This document shows, in pieces, positions 18,245 to 27,329 of a stretch of DNA of 52,327 nt; within the stretch, counting starts at the first letter, position 1, and every line of letters begins with the position of its first letter. The position numbers and the translations under genes are program-made. The notes under the pieces were generated by a model. It saw only the letters and a list, made by a program, of their open reading frames with translations, made no database searches and had not been told where the DNA came from. The stretch is from Bombilactobacillus apium (GTDB lineage: Bacteria > Bacillota > Bacilli > Lactobacillales > Lactobacillaceae), in NCBI RefSeq assembly GCF_013385145.1, contig NZ_JABZEC010000008.1, positions 1 through 52,327 of the forward strand, read 5' to 3'.

Positions 18245-19072
18245 ATGATTTTAATTTCATGGAATATTGATTCCTTAAATGCTGCCCTCACGGGTGAATC
18301 TTCTCGCGCCGAGGAGACCCGGAAAGTTTTGGAGAAAATTCACGCTAAGAATCCAGCAATCATCGCCATTCAGGAAACCAAATTGCGGACAACCGGACCG
18401 ACTAAAAAGCATCAAGAGATTTTAAATGAAAAGTTTCCTGAGTATGATTGGGTTTGGCGTTCTTCCGAAGAACCAGCGCGGAAGGGTTACGCGGGAACGA
18501 TGTATCTCTATAAAAAAGAATTAAAACCTGAAGTGAGTTATCCGCAGATCGAAGCTCCAGAACCGATGGATTTTGAAGGGAGAATTATTACTTTAGAATT
18601 TCCAAACTGTTTTATGACCCAGGTTTATACGCCCAATGCCGGTAATGGTTTGAAAAGATTGGCTGAACGGCAGCTTTGGGATCAAAAATATAGCGAATAT
18701 TTACAAGGTTTGGACCAAAAGAAGCCGGTTTTAGCAAGTGGAGACTATAATTGTGCGCATCAGCCAATTGACTTAAAACATCCAGAAAATAATCATCATT
18801 CTGCGGGCTTTACTGATGAAGAAAGAGCCGGCTTTGATCAACTTTTGGCGGCCGGTTTTACTGATACTTTTAGAAAAGTTAACGGTGATATCGCGGGAGT
18901 TTATTCTTGGTGGGCCCAACGAGTACGAACAGCTAAGAGTAATAATTCTGGCTGGAGAATTGATTATTGGTTGGTAAGTAATCGAATCGCAGAGCAGGTT
19001 AAACGTTCAGAAATGATAGATACTGGCGCTCGGGCAGATCATTGTCCTATTTTGTTAGAGGTTGAGGTTTAG
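18245..19072 (+). CDS. exoA: Exodeoxyribonuclease III (AP endonuclease)
   Basis: A 275-residue member of the exonuclease III family of the endonuclease/exonuclease/phosphatase fold, cutting DNA at abasic sites and trimming 3' ends. Motifs seen are SWNIDSLN, QETKL (metal-binding Glu), YTPNAG, SGDYNCAH and the C-terminal RADHCPI. The start is the ATG at 18245, supported by AAAGGAG; an upstream in-frame ATG at 18194 adds a segment the family lacks. The gene is eight bases from the helicase gene, suggesting co-transcription of two DNA-acting enzymes. Confidence 0.94.
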   Translation: MILISWNIDSLNAALTGESSRAEETRKVLEKIHAKNPAIIAIQETKLRTTGPTKKHQEILNEKFPEYDWVWRSSEEPARKGYAGTMYLYKKELKPEVSYPQIEAPEPMDFEGRIITLEFPNCFMTQVYTPNAGNGLKRLAERQLWDQKYSEYLQGLDQKKPVLASGDYNCAHQPIDLKHPENNHHSAGFTDEERAGFDQLLAAGFTDTFRKVNGDIAGVYSWWAQRVRTAKSNNSGWRIDYWLVSNRIAEQVKRSEMIDTGARADHCPILLEVEV

Positions 19073-19080
19073 ATCGTTTA

Positions 19081-21951
19081 GTGGATAACTTTGAAGAAAA
19101 ACCAATAAATCATCCGCTGCGAGATGCGATTCTTAACGGCCTATATGATCCACGTTATCCGGGACATGAATTACTGGGACCGAAAATTTTGAAAAATGAT
19201 CGGGATAACAAGATTTGGTTGACCCTCAGACAGGAATTATTGACTTGTCAAACTTTTACTTGGGCTGTAGCTTTTGTGACTTTAGATATGCTGGTGCCCT
19301 TCAAACTGGTAATGGCTGATTTAGCAGTTAAGAATATTTCCGGTACCTTGATTACGGGAGATTATCTAGCCTTTAATAATCCAAAAGTTTTTTACGAATT
19401 AAAGAAAATTCCTAATTTACAAGTGCGAATTGCCAATAAAGCTGGTTTTCATGCTAAAGGATATTTATTTCAGCATGATACTTACCAGACGCTGATTATT
19501 GGGAGTGCTAATTTTACTCGGGCAGCTTTACTGAGTAATTATGAGTGGGCCTTAAAAATTAGTTCAAAGGGAAATGCCAGCCTGACCCAACAAATAAGTG
19601 CACAACTCAAAGACTTAGCAGAAGATAGCCTTCCTCTAAGTTCTGCTTGGTTAGCTAAATATGAAGCAGATTGGCGGCCCATTCAAGAGAGTAATTCTTG
19701 GTCGCAAGGATCTTTGAAAAAGATTATTCCCAATCAAATGCAGGCAGCAGCTTTACAAGAACTAAATGGTCTAGTTGCTAAGGGAGAAAAAAGGGGCCTA
19801 GTTGTCTCGGCAACCGGGACGGGAAAGACTTATTTGGGGGCCTTTGCCGTGCAGAATTTTCATCCTCGAAAATTTTTATATGTTGTTCACCGCGAACAAA
19901 TCGCTAAAAAGGCTCTCGCCAGCTTTTATCGCGTCCTGGCGGGTGATCGCGCTAATTATGGTTTGTTAACGGGAAATAAACATCAATTGGAACGGCAATA
20001 TATCTTTGCTACGGTCCAGACTCTCAGTCAACCAGATATTTTGGCTCAGCTAGCTCGAGAAGAATTTGATTATATTTTGATTGATGAAGCCCATCGAGCC
20101 GCGGCCAAAAGTTATCAGAAGGTTCTAGCTTACTTTCGACCTCAATTTTGCTTAGGAATGACAGCGACTCCAGAGCGGATGGATGATCAAGATGTTTATA
20201 AAATCTTTGATTATAATTTGGCTTATGAAATTCGTTTGCGGGATGCTCTGGAAGAAAAGATGCTCGTTCCTTTTCATTACGTGGGAGTACAAGACTATGA
20301 AGAAGACGGAATAAGAATTGAAGAGACCAGTAAATTACGCTATCTATTAGCCGAAAAAAGGGTTGACTATGTTCTTCAAGAACTGGATTATTATGGTTAT
20401 TGTGGTGACTTGCCGCGAGGATTAGTTTTTTGCAGCCGCCAAGAGGAAGCTCGTGAGCTGGCCAAAATTTTTACTCAAAAGAAGCATCCAGCAGTGGCTT
20501 TGACTAATCAGGATAACGAGTTAAAACGAAATACGGCGATCAGCGAATTGGAAGCAGGCAAAATTGAATATCTGATAACCGTTGATTTATTTAATGAGGG
20601 GATTGATATTCCTTCATTAAATCAGATTGTGATGCTCCGAAATACTCAATCGAGCATCGTTTTTGTGCAACAGTTAGGCCGCGGCTTGCGCAAATTTCCC
20701 GGGAAAAATTACGTGACTGTAATCGACTTTATCGGTAATTATAAGAATAATTATTTAATTCCCTTAGCTTTAAACCAAGATGCCAGTCGGGATCAGGATC
20801 GAGCCCGGAGAGAAACTACGTTACCAACCTTTATTGGTTTATCAACCATTAATTTTAATACAATTGCCTCCGAAAAGATCTTGCGCTCACTAGAGAAAGT
20901 TAAGCTTGACAGTTTAAAGGAATTACGTAAATCTTACCAAGAATTAAAAGAGAAGCTTGGGCGTCCGCCCCTATTATTTGATTTTGCGCAGTATGGTTCG
21001 ACTTCACCGTCAGTCTTTGCTGATAATCATAGTTTGAATAATTATGGAATCTTCTTGATCAAAATGGGTGAAAATCTGGCCTTATCAGAATATGAAAACC
21101 AAGTGTTAACCTTTCTGACCAAGGAATTATTAAATGGTAAGCGAGTCCATGAATTGCTTTTATTACAACGATTATTGAAAAGTTCCCGACTTAGTCAGAC
21201 GGAATTCGAGCTGGCTCTCAAAAAGCAGGGAGCATATGTTAATAGTGCAGTGTTAACTGCGGTTGAAGATATTTTATCTTTGCGTTTTTTTGACATTAAG
21301 CAAGGAAAGACCAGTAAAAAAGCGCAATACGGTGGTCAAGCTCTAGTTGAGAAAGTTAACCTCTTAGACTATCAGTTGACTTCGACTTTGACCCAAGCGC
21401 TCAAGAGTAATTCCAGCTTTCAAATTTTATTCCAGGATGTAATTAAAACGGGGCTTTCGCTAAGTAAAAATTATAATCAGAGGGAACAATTTACCTTATA
21501 TCAACAGTATGATCGCAAAGATGTTTGTCGTTTGCTTAATTGGCCGAAGGATGTTTCTGCCCCCATGTATGGCTATCGAGTTGGTCAGAATGAAACGCCA
21601 ATTTTTATTACTTATCAAAAGGATGCCCTTAAAAAACGCAGTGCCCTCTATCAAAATACTCTGGAAGATGGTCGGAGTTTGCGCTGGTATACACGGACTC
21701 CCCGCCATCTGTCCTCAAATGAAGTCCAGAGTTTACTAAATACTCCACAGATGAAGATCCACTTGTTTGTTAAAAAAAGTGATGCAATTGGGAAAAGATT
21801 CTTTTATCTAGGACCGGCAATGATTCAAAAAGATAGTGTGCGAGAAGAACTTTTGGGGCCAAAGAAAAAAGCTGCCGTGGGCATGAATTTATTACTAAAG
21901 CAACCACTTACAGTTTCGATGTATCAATTATTATTTAATGAAGAAGTCTAA
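19081..21951 (+). CDS. PLD-nuclease-like / DEAH helicase / DUF3427-type protein
   Basis: A 956-residue multidomain protein. The N-terminal part (about 60-160) has a phospholipase D-like half-site, HAKGYLF (H124, K126) followed by IGSANFT (140-146). A superfamily II helicase core follows: Walker A SATGTGKT (243-250), DEAH at 335-338, TATPER at 361-366, and the QLGRGLR arginine-finger motif. The remaining 350 residues match the arrangement known as DUF3427. Such proteins are widespread in Firmicutes and are thought to act in DNA repair or restriction-like defence, but no exact role is established to my knowledge. The start is GTG with a moderate GAGGT site. It follows exoA by eight bases. Confidence 0.88.
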   Translation: MDNFEEKPINHPLRDAILNGLYDPRYPGHELLGPKILKNDRDNKIWLTLRQELLTCQTFTWAVAFVTLDMLVPFKLVMADLAVKNISGTLITGDYLAFNNPKVFYELKKIPNLQVRIANKAGFHAKGYLFQHDTYQTLIIGSANFTRAALLSNYEWALKISSKGNASLTQQISAQLKDLAEDSLPLSSAWLAKYEADWRPIQESNSWSQGSLKKIIPNQMQAAALQELNGLVAKGEKRGLVVSATGTGKTYLGAFAVQNFHPRKFLYVVHREQIAKKALASFYRVLAGDRANYGLLTGNKHQLERQYIFATVQTLSQPDILAQLAREEFDYILIDEAHRAAAKSYQKVLAYFRPQFCLGMTATPERMDDQDVYKIFDYNLAYEIRLRDALEEKMLVPFHYVGVQDYEEDGIRIEETSKLRYLLAEKRVDYVLQELDYYGYCGDLPRGLVFCSRQEEARELAKIFTQKKHPAVALTNQDNELKRNTAISELEAGKIEYLITVDLFNEGIDIPSLNQIVMLRNTQSSIVFVQQLGRGLRKFPGKNYVTVIDFIGNYKNNYLIPLALNQDASRDQDRARRETTLPTFIGLSTINFNTIASEKILRSLEKVKLDSLKELRKSYQELKEKLGRPPLLFDFAQYGSTSPSVFADNHSLNNYGIFLIKMGENLALSEYENQVLTFLTKELLNGKRVHELLLLQRLLKSSRLSQTEFELALKKQGAYVNSAVLTAVEDILSLRFFDIKQGKTSKKAQYGGQALVEKVNLLDYQLTSTLTQALKSNSSFQILFQDVIKTGLSLSKNYNQREQFTLYQQYDRKDVCRLLNWPKDVSAPMYGYRVGQNETPIFITYQKDALKKRSALYQNTLEDGRSLRWYTRTPRHLSSNEVQSLLNTPQMKIHLFVKKSDAIGKRFFYLGPAMIQKDSVREELLGPKKKAAVGMNLLLKQPLTVSMYQLLFNEEV

Positions 21952-22347
21952 AAGTCGTGGTTTAGAAGCTAATTTAGATCAGTAAGATCTGACTTACTGA
22001 GGAAGCCGGATCAAAGATCTTTCTCTAACTAAAATTTAAATAAGGTAAGAATTTAGATTTAAAAATTTTGTAGAAAACGATGCTTTAGTTTAATCCTCCT
22101 GATCTAAAGAAACGGAAGTTTATTTAGAATTATTTTGAAAATAACTTTAAGTTTTAAGAGATATTTTTTGAAAGCACATCTTAGGAAAGATTATGGTCAT
22201 TAAAAGTTGAATTATTTGAGATAAGTCTGATCGAGCTAATTGCTAAAAATCAGCAGCTACTTAATGGGAAACTCACAGTTCGAGTCAATTAATGTGCTTA
22301 TTGAGCTAGCTAAATAGCGGTTAGTAATCTGATTTAGAAGTCAGTTC
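21952..22347. other. Intergenic region without a recognised gene
   Basis: No plausible coding region is seen on either strand. There is an 8-bp inverted repeat (TCAGTAAG at 21979 with CTTACTGA at 21993-22000) without a T run and a short AAAGATCTTT palindrome. The region is AT-rich and may be decayed sequence. Confidence 0.5.
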
Positions 22348-22376
22348 CTGACTAGTAAAGTTTAGGGGTTTATGAT
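22348..22376 (+). promoter_or_regulatory. secG promoter
   Basis: CTGACT at 22348-22353 and TATGAT at 22371-22376 with a 17-base spacer. Confidence 0.7.
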
Positions 22377-22411
22377 ATCCTTGAATGAGTGTTAATAGCG
22401 GAGGGCTAAAC

Positions 22412-22648
22412 GTGTATAATTTATTAATGAATTTCATGATAGTTGATTCAATTTTGATTGTTATTGCCGTTATGATGCAGCCGCAGAAGCAACAGGATGC
22501 TTTAAATGCTCTTTCTGGTGGGGCGGGCGATTTGTTCAACACCCAGAAGAAGCGAGGATTTGAAGCCTTTATGGAAAAGGTAACAACCATTCTAGCAATC
22601 CTTTTCTTTGTAGGTGCGCTTGCATTAGCGTTTTTATCATCAAAATAA
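22412..22648 (+). CDS. secG: Preprotein translocase subunit SecG
   Basis: A 78-residue SecG, the small subunit of the SecYEG channel. It shows the typical two membrane helices (about residues 4-22 and 53-75), the QPQKQQ motif after the first helix and the GGAGDLFN loop. The start is the GTG at 22412, preceded by GGAGG; the protein then begins with YNLLMNF like other SecG. The ATG at 22385 would lie almost at the transcription start predicted by the promoter. A terminator follows. Confidence 0.93.
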   Translation: MYNLLMNFMIVDSILIVIAVMMQPQKQQDALNALSGGAGDLFNTQKKRGFEAFMEKVTTILAILFFVGALALAFLSSK

Positions 22649-22659
22649 TTCTTTTCCCT

Positions 22660-22687
22660 TCCTGTTCTTAGTAGCAGGATTTTTTTA
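22660..22687 (+). terminator. Terminator after secG
   Basis: TCCTG pairs with CAGGA around the loop TTCTTAGTAG, followed by seven T. The stem is short. Confidence 0.75.
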
Positions 22688-22705
22688 TATACCGAGGTTG
22701 GTGCA

Positions 22706-23458
22706 ATGAAAGTAGTGAAGCCAGAATCTTTATTCTGGAATCGGGGACCTCAAGCTGTTATTTTGCTGCATTCCTATACGGGGACCCCTAATGATATGCG
22801 AGCTTTGGCCCGAAATTTAGCCAAAGCTAATTATAGTGTCTACGCTCCTTTGTTTCGGGGACACGGAACCGAAAATGTGGTAGATATTTTAAAAGAGGGT
22901 AATCCGGCCCGCTGGCAAGAAGACATGGAAGCTGCCTTAAGCTTTGTCCAGTCTCAGGGAAAGACACCGCGGGCTATTTTTGGACTATCCTTGGGTGCTA
23001 TTTTTGCTACGAGAGCTCTAGTCAAGCACCCTGAACTCCAGTGTGGAGGAGTTTTTGGCTCACCATTGTTCACAACCGATTTTACTAATGTCCGGGCGGG
23101 ATTTTATCAGTATCTGACTTGGATTGGCCATTACTATCAAATTCCGGAAACTGAACAGGAAGGCCAACGTCAAGTGGTCGATCAGTTATTACCGCAAGCT
23201 TTAGAAGCAATTTATCAAGCTCAACAAGAAACAACGAGTCAATTAACTCAATTGCAGCAGCCTTACTTTATTGGTCATGGTCAAGATGATGTGATGGTTC
23301 CAGTAAAAGCGGCAGAAAAAGTTCGACAACAACTACCAGTTCAACAGGTGGATTTTCGTTTATATCCCCAGGCGGGACACGTAATTACGGTTAATCAGGC
23401 TCGCGAGCAATTAATTTCCGATGTTTTAAATTTTTTAACAATGCATGTAGGAGTATAG
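22706..23458 (+). CDS. est: Carboxylesterase (alpha/beta hydrolase)
   Basis: A 250-residue alpha/beta hydrolase of the Bacillus stearothermophilus Est30 type. The oxyanion region is HSYTGTPNDM, the nucleophile S95 is in GLSLG, and D194 or D195 (GHGQDDVMVP) and H225 (QAGHVI) complete the triad. The family hydrolyses short-chain carboxylic esters in the cytoplasm. The secG-est-rnr-smpB order is common in lactobacilli and bacilli. The next gene starts seven bases after its stop. Confidence 0.93.
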   Translation: MKVVKPESLFWNRGPQAVILLHSYTGTPNDMRALARNLAKANYSVYAPLFRGHGTENVVDILKEGNPARWQEDMEAALSFVQSQGKTPRAIFGLSLGAIFATRALVKHPELQCGGVFGSPLFTTDFTNVRAGFYQYLTWIGHYYQIPETEQEGQRQVVDQLLPQALEAIYQAQQETTSQLTQLQQPYFIGHGQDDVMVPVKAAEKVRQQLPVQQVDFRLYPQAGHVITVNQAREQLISDVLNFLTMHVGV

Positions 23459-23465
23459 AAACCTT

Positions 23466-25775
23466 ATGGTGATAGAGAAAAATAAATTGATTTCCGACGT
23501 TTTAGAGATTTTCCGTCGAGAACCAGAACAGAAGTTTACGGCGCAGCAAATTAGCGACCAATTGCGTCTCCATGGAACTCCAGCTTATAATCGAATTTTA
23601 AAAGCTTTGGCAGTTCTAGAAGGCGAAAATAAAATCACGATTCATGATCAAAATAAATTCAAGTTAACGATTGTTAATCAGTTGGTAACCGGGAATTTTC
23701 GGGCTAATGATAAGGGCTTTGGCTTTGTACGTTACGATGATGAGGAGCCGGATATTTTTATTGCACGGCCCAATACTTTACAAGCTTTAAATGATGATGA
23801 AGTAGAAGTTAAAGTCATTAAGCCGGCTAATCCGTGGGGCGATAATGGTGCTGAAGGTGAAGTAACCCGAATTATTGAACATGGACTTAAGCAATTAGTA
23901 GGGGAATTTATGCCCTACAGTGACGTTCAGGTTCAAAAGACTCAACTTCTCGGTTATATCAAAAGCCACGAAAAGAAATTAGCCAATAATCCAGTTTTTT
24001 TAAAGGATGCGGGCCTGCATCCGCAGATGGGAGACATGGTTCAAACAGAAATTGTCAAGTATCCAGATCCTAAATTTCCTCGGAGTATGGTCGGGATTGC
24101 AACGCGAATTTTAGGTAATAAGGCCGATCCTGGAGTCGATGAAATGGCGATCGTTTACCAGAAGGATGTTAAGGCAGAATTCCCGGAAGAAGTTACAGCT
24201 GCGGCCCAAGAGATTCCAGATCATTTAGAAGCGACTGATTGGCTAGGTCGCCGAGATTTAACCGATCAAGTAACGGTAACCATTGATGGTGATGATTCTA
24301 AGGACTTTGATGATGCAGTTACTCTGTGGAAATTGGACAATGGTAACTATCATTTGGGAGTGCATATTGCCGATGTAACTCATTATGTACAGCCTAATTC
24401 AGCCTTGGATACGGAAGCCTTTGAACGGGGGACAAGTACCTATTTAGTAGATCGAGTAATTCCGATGCTCCCATTTCGTCTTTCCAACGGAATTTGTTCT
24501 TTAAATCCCAATGAAGCTCGCTGCACTTTGACTTGTGATATGGAAATTGATGGCCAAGGTCAAGTAGTAAGTCATGAGATTTATCCAAGTGTAATCCGTT
24601 CTCATGCCCGTTTAACTTATAATAATGTCAATAAAGTTTTAGAAGGTGACGCTCAAGTTCGGCAACAATATGCGGATTTAGTGCCAATGCTAACGGCAAT
24701 GGCGGAATTACATGAGATCTTATTTGCGATGCGCCATCAAAGAGGGGCGCTGGACTTTGAAGAAACTGAAGCCCAAATTATTGTCGACGAACAAGGTCAC
24801 CCGACTGATATTAAGCTAAGAGAACGCGGAACAGCAGAGAAAATGATCGAATCCTTCATGTTAGCAGCCAATGAAACTGTTGCGGAACATTTTAATAAAC
24901 TTCATGTTCCTTTCTTGTATCGGGTTCATGAAAAACCGGATTCCGAAAAAGTGAAGAACTTTTTTGAAATCGCCAGTTCTTTTGGAGTTAGTGTTCCCGG
25001 GAGTCTGCATGAGGTTACGCCTAAGATGTTCCAGCAGGTTTTACAAAAAGTTGCGGGGACACCGCAGGAACCGGTTATCACGACGATGTTATTACGGAGT
25101 TTACAACAGGCCCGTTATGCGGTGGATCCTTTGGGACACTTTGGCTTGGCCGCTACGTATTATACGCATTTTACGTCACCAATTCGGCGGTATCCGGATT
25201 TAATGGTTCACCGAATGATTCATAGCTATACTGAAAAAGGAATCGATCCAGAAATTCAAAATCACTGGGCTGAACAATTAGATGAAGTTGCAATTCGGAC
25301 GTCGACTTGTGAGCGGAAATCAATTGATGTTGAACGGGCTGTGACTGATCTGAAAAAAGCTGAATTTATGGCTGACAAAGTGGGTCAAACTTTTGATGCG
25401 ATTATTAGTTCGGTGACCAGTTTTGGGATGTTTGTTTCCCTAGAAAACACGGTTGAAGGTTTAGTTCATATTTCTAATCTTTTGGATGATTATTATGAAT
25501 TTAACGAGCAAGCTCTATCAATGGTTGGAAAAAGAACCCATCACACTTATACGATGGGTGATCCTATTAAGGTCAAATTAATTCGGGCCGATGCCGAGCA
25601 ACGTCAAGTGGACTTTGCACCGATTCTCACTCCCGAACAACAAAAATTAGCTGACGCTGAACAACAGCGCCGTAATCAATTCCGCCGCTCAGACCGACGT
25701 GGGGGGCGTTCAGATCGAAAGTCACATCAACGGACAGGAAAATATGAACGCCACAATTCAAAACCCCAACACTAA
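23466..25775 (+). CDS. rnr: Ribonuclease R
   Basis: A 769-residue 3'-to-5' exoribonuclease that degrades structured RNA and, with SmpB/tmRNA, defective messages. Domains in order: an N-terminal helix-turn-helix, cold-shock-like domains (TGNFRANDKGFGFV), the RNB catalytic domain with IDGDDSKDFDDAV, an S1 domain near residues 640-715 and a basic tail rich in Arg, Lys and His. Catalytic aspartates are present. GGAG is about 13 bases upstream of the ATG; a GTG start one codon later is equally possible. smpB follows within 21 bases. Confidence 0.97.
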   Translation: MVIEKNKLISDVLEIFRREPEQKFTAQQISDQLRLHGTPAYNRILKALAVLEGENKITIHDQNKFKLTIVNQLVTGNFRANDKGFGFVRYDDEEPDIFIARPNTLQALNDDEVEVKVIKPANPWGDNGAEGEVTRIIEHGLKQLVGEFMPYSDVQVQKTQLLGYIKSHEKKLANNPVFLKDAGLHPQMGDMVQTEIVKYPDPKFPRSMVGIATRILGNKADPGVDEMAIVYQKDVKAEFPEEVTAAAQEIPDHLEATDWLGRRDLTDQVTVTIDGDDSKDFDDAVTLWKLDNGNYHLGVHIADVTHYVQPNSALDTEAFERGTSTYLVDRVIPMLPFRLSNGICSLNPNEARCTLTCDMEIDGQGQVVSHEIYPSVIRSHARLTYNNVNKVLEGDAQVRQQYADLVPMLTAMAELHEILFAMRHQRGALDFEETEAQIIVDEQGHPTDIKLRERGTAEKMIESFMLAANETVAEHFNKLHVPFLYRVHEKPDSEKVKNFFEIASSFGVSVPGSLHEVTPKMFQQVLQKVAGTPQEPVITTMLLRSLQQARYAVDPLGHFGLAATYYTHFTSPIRRYPDLMVHRMIHSYTEKGIDPEIQNHWAEQLDEVAIRTSTCERKSIDVERAVTDLKKAEFMADKVGQTFDAIISSVTSFGMFVSLENTVEGLVHISNLLDDYYEFNEQALSMVGKRTHHTYTMGDPIKVKLIRADAEQRQVDFAPILTPEQQKLADAEQQRRNQFRRSDRRGGRSDRKSHQRTGKYERHNSKPQH

Positions 25776-25795
25776 GTAAATGAGGGTGATTAACG

Positions 25796-26269
25796 ATGAA
25801 ACATAGGAAACCACAGTCTGATAATGTGCTGGCTAATAATAAAAAAGCCCGGCATGACTATAATATTTTGACAACGTATGAAGCCGGGATGGTTTTAACT
25901 GGCACCGAAATTAAATCTATCAGAGCCCATAAGATTAACTTAAAGGATGGCTTTGCCCAAGTTCATAATGGGGAAGTCCTACTTTCTAATGTCCATATTA
26001 GTCCATACGATCAGGGCAATCGTTTTAATCATGACCCTTTGCGGAATCGCAAGTTATTGCTGCATAAAAAAGAAATTGCTAAAATTGCTAATCAAGTTCA
26101 AGATAAGGGAATTACTGTTGTCCCCTTAAAGGTTTACTTGAAGCATGGTTTTGCAAAAGTCTTGCTGGGAGTAGCTCAAGGTAAGAAGCAATATGATAAG
26201 AGAGAGACAATTAAGCGGCGCGACCAAGAACGAGAATTACAACGAAACTTCAAACAGATTTTGAGATAA
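25796..26269 (+). CDS. smpB: SsrA-binding protein SmpB
   Basis: A 157-residue tmRNA-binding protein for trans-translation. Typical motifs are [24 protein letters not shown] and the C-terminal [18 protein letters not shown] that enters the ribosomal decoding centre. GAGGGTG precedes the ATG. It is coupled to rnr, which acts in the same rescue pathway. No tmRNA gene is found nearby. Confidence 0.97.
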   Translation: MKHRKPQSDNVLANNKKARHDYNILTTYEAGMVLTGTEIKSIRAHKINLKDGFAQVHNGEVLLSNVHISPYDQGNRFNHDPLRNRKLLLHKKEIAKIANQVQDKGITVVPLKVYLKHGFAKVLLGVAQGKKQYDKRETIKRRDQERELQRNFKQILR

Positions 26270-26306
26270 CTTTTGGCAAGAACTTTTGCTAAAGGAGATT
26301 GTTTCG

Positions 26307-26810
26307 ATGAAATCTACAACCCGGTATTTAACTCAATGTTTAGAAGAAATTTTAATACAGACTGACGTGGAGATACTTACTGTCAAAGAATTTGCTCTGT
26401 ATGCGGAAGTAAGTCGCAGTACAGTGTATCGGAGTTTTGCTGGTGGGCTACCGGATTTATACGAACTGGTCATTGAGCAGCGTACCCAAACCGCCCTCGA
26501 CCTAGCCGGGACCAACTGGCTGGAATTTGTGAATTATTGTGTAGATCAAATCCTCGCACAGCGGCAAAGATTCCAAAACTTTTATAAGTTAGCCCGACCA
26601 GTTTTGCCGAAAGTTTTTTGGGAACAGTTAATTAAAAGAGCTTTACTGGAACAAGAGGTTATTTTACCAGGAATGGCTTTACCCGGATTAGCAGATTTTA
26701 TGGTTGGGGGAATTCTTTGGAACTCGGAGAAATGGTTTAGTAACCAATTACGGGCCCCTCGAGAAGAAGTGATTGAGTTTCTGTCTGTTCCCTCGCAAAT
26801 TGTCATTTAG
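26307..26810 (+). CDS. TetR-family transcriptional regulator
   Basis: A 167-residue protein with a TetR-like N-terminal helix-turn-helix (LTVKEFALYAEVSRSTVYRSFAGG, about residues 25-48) and a helical C-terminal part without a recognised ligand motif. The start is the ATG at 26307, supported by AAAGGAG. It lies 37 bases after smpB and probably belongs to the same transcript. Its target is unknown. The helix-turn-helix is standard but the rest is divergent. Confidence 0.8.
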   Translation: MKSTTRYLTQCLEEILIQTDVEILTVKEFALYAEVSRSTVYRSFAGGLPDLYELVIEQRTQTALDLAGTNWLEFVNYCVDQILAQRQRFQNFYKLARPVLPKVFWEQLIKRALLEQEVILPGMALPGLADFMVGGILWNSEKWFSNQLRAPREEVIEFLSVPSQIVI

Positions 26811-26958
26811 ATAATAATTCTCGTCATTTTCAAGAAGGCATTGCATAATGAAACATTTCTTTATTATTGTAACTCGTATTTTTCGTAAGTAGTTGTTATA
26901 TTAAAACCGTTGCTAGTACTAGTAATAAATTTAGAAAGAAGCAACAAACGACAAGGAG

Positions 26959-26992
26959 GTTAGTCATTTTCTAGAAATGGCTAACTTTTTTA
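26959..26992 (+). terminator. Terminator after the rnr-smpB-tetR unit
   Basis: GTTAGTCATTT pairs with AAATGGCTAAC around TCTAG, followed by a T run. The 148 bases before it (26811-26958) hold nothing recognisable. Confidence 0.88.
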
Positions 26993-27000
26993 ATTTTTTG

Positions 27001-27029
27001 TTGACAATTCTTAATCTAGTTTTTATAAT
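27001..27029 (+). promoter_or_regulatory. Promoter of the methionine T-box transcript
   Basis: A perfect TTGACA at 27001-27006 and perfect TATAAT at 27024-27029 with a 17-base spacer. Confidence 0.93.
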
Positions 27030-27034
27030 TCTAG

Positions 27035-27312
27035 CCAGAAGCAAATTTAGATGAGTACTTAAATCACGGGCCAGCAGAGAGATACGAAAAGCTGAAACGT
27101 ATCGCCTTGGATTTAACGAAGATGGTCTAAATTAGAATCTAGTTGCCGAGCTGTAATTATCAAGGTAACTATGGAGACGCCCATTAGCGCGTAAGTGGTT
27201 AAGTAATTTTCGATCACTTTTTGAGAGTTGAATTCGTGAGAATTCGGCCAAAATCAGGTGGTAACACGACAAAATCGTCCTGCAAACTTTCGAGTTTGTA
27301 GGATTTTTTATT
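27035..27312 (+). promoter_or_regulatory. T-box leader with AUG (methionine) specifier
   Basis: Stem I is well formed. The lower helix is AATTTAGA (27044-27051) with TCTAAATT (27126-27133), the upper helix TTAAATC (27059-27065) with GGATTTAA (27109-27116), and the AGTA motif is at 27054-27057. The 3' side of the specifier loop is CGAAGATGG, which aligns with well-studied T-boxes to give specifier ATG at 27122-27124. The T-box core AGGTGGTAACACG is at 27256-27268, and its TGGT fits A73 of tRNA-Met. The leader should switch on the downstream genes when tRNA-Met is uncharged. Confidence 0.93.
27278..27308 (+). terminator. T-box-controlled terminator
   Basis: An 11-bp stem, TCCTGCAAACT with AGTTTGTAGGA around a TTCG loop, followed by T-rich sequence. 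Confidence 0.92.
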
Positions 27313-27329
27313 TTTTGAGGAGGTACATG

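Noticed and set aside
26270-26960. tmRNA (ssrA) next to smpB
   Set aside because: No tRNA-like ends or tag reading frame were found; the region holds a TetR-family gene and a terminator.
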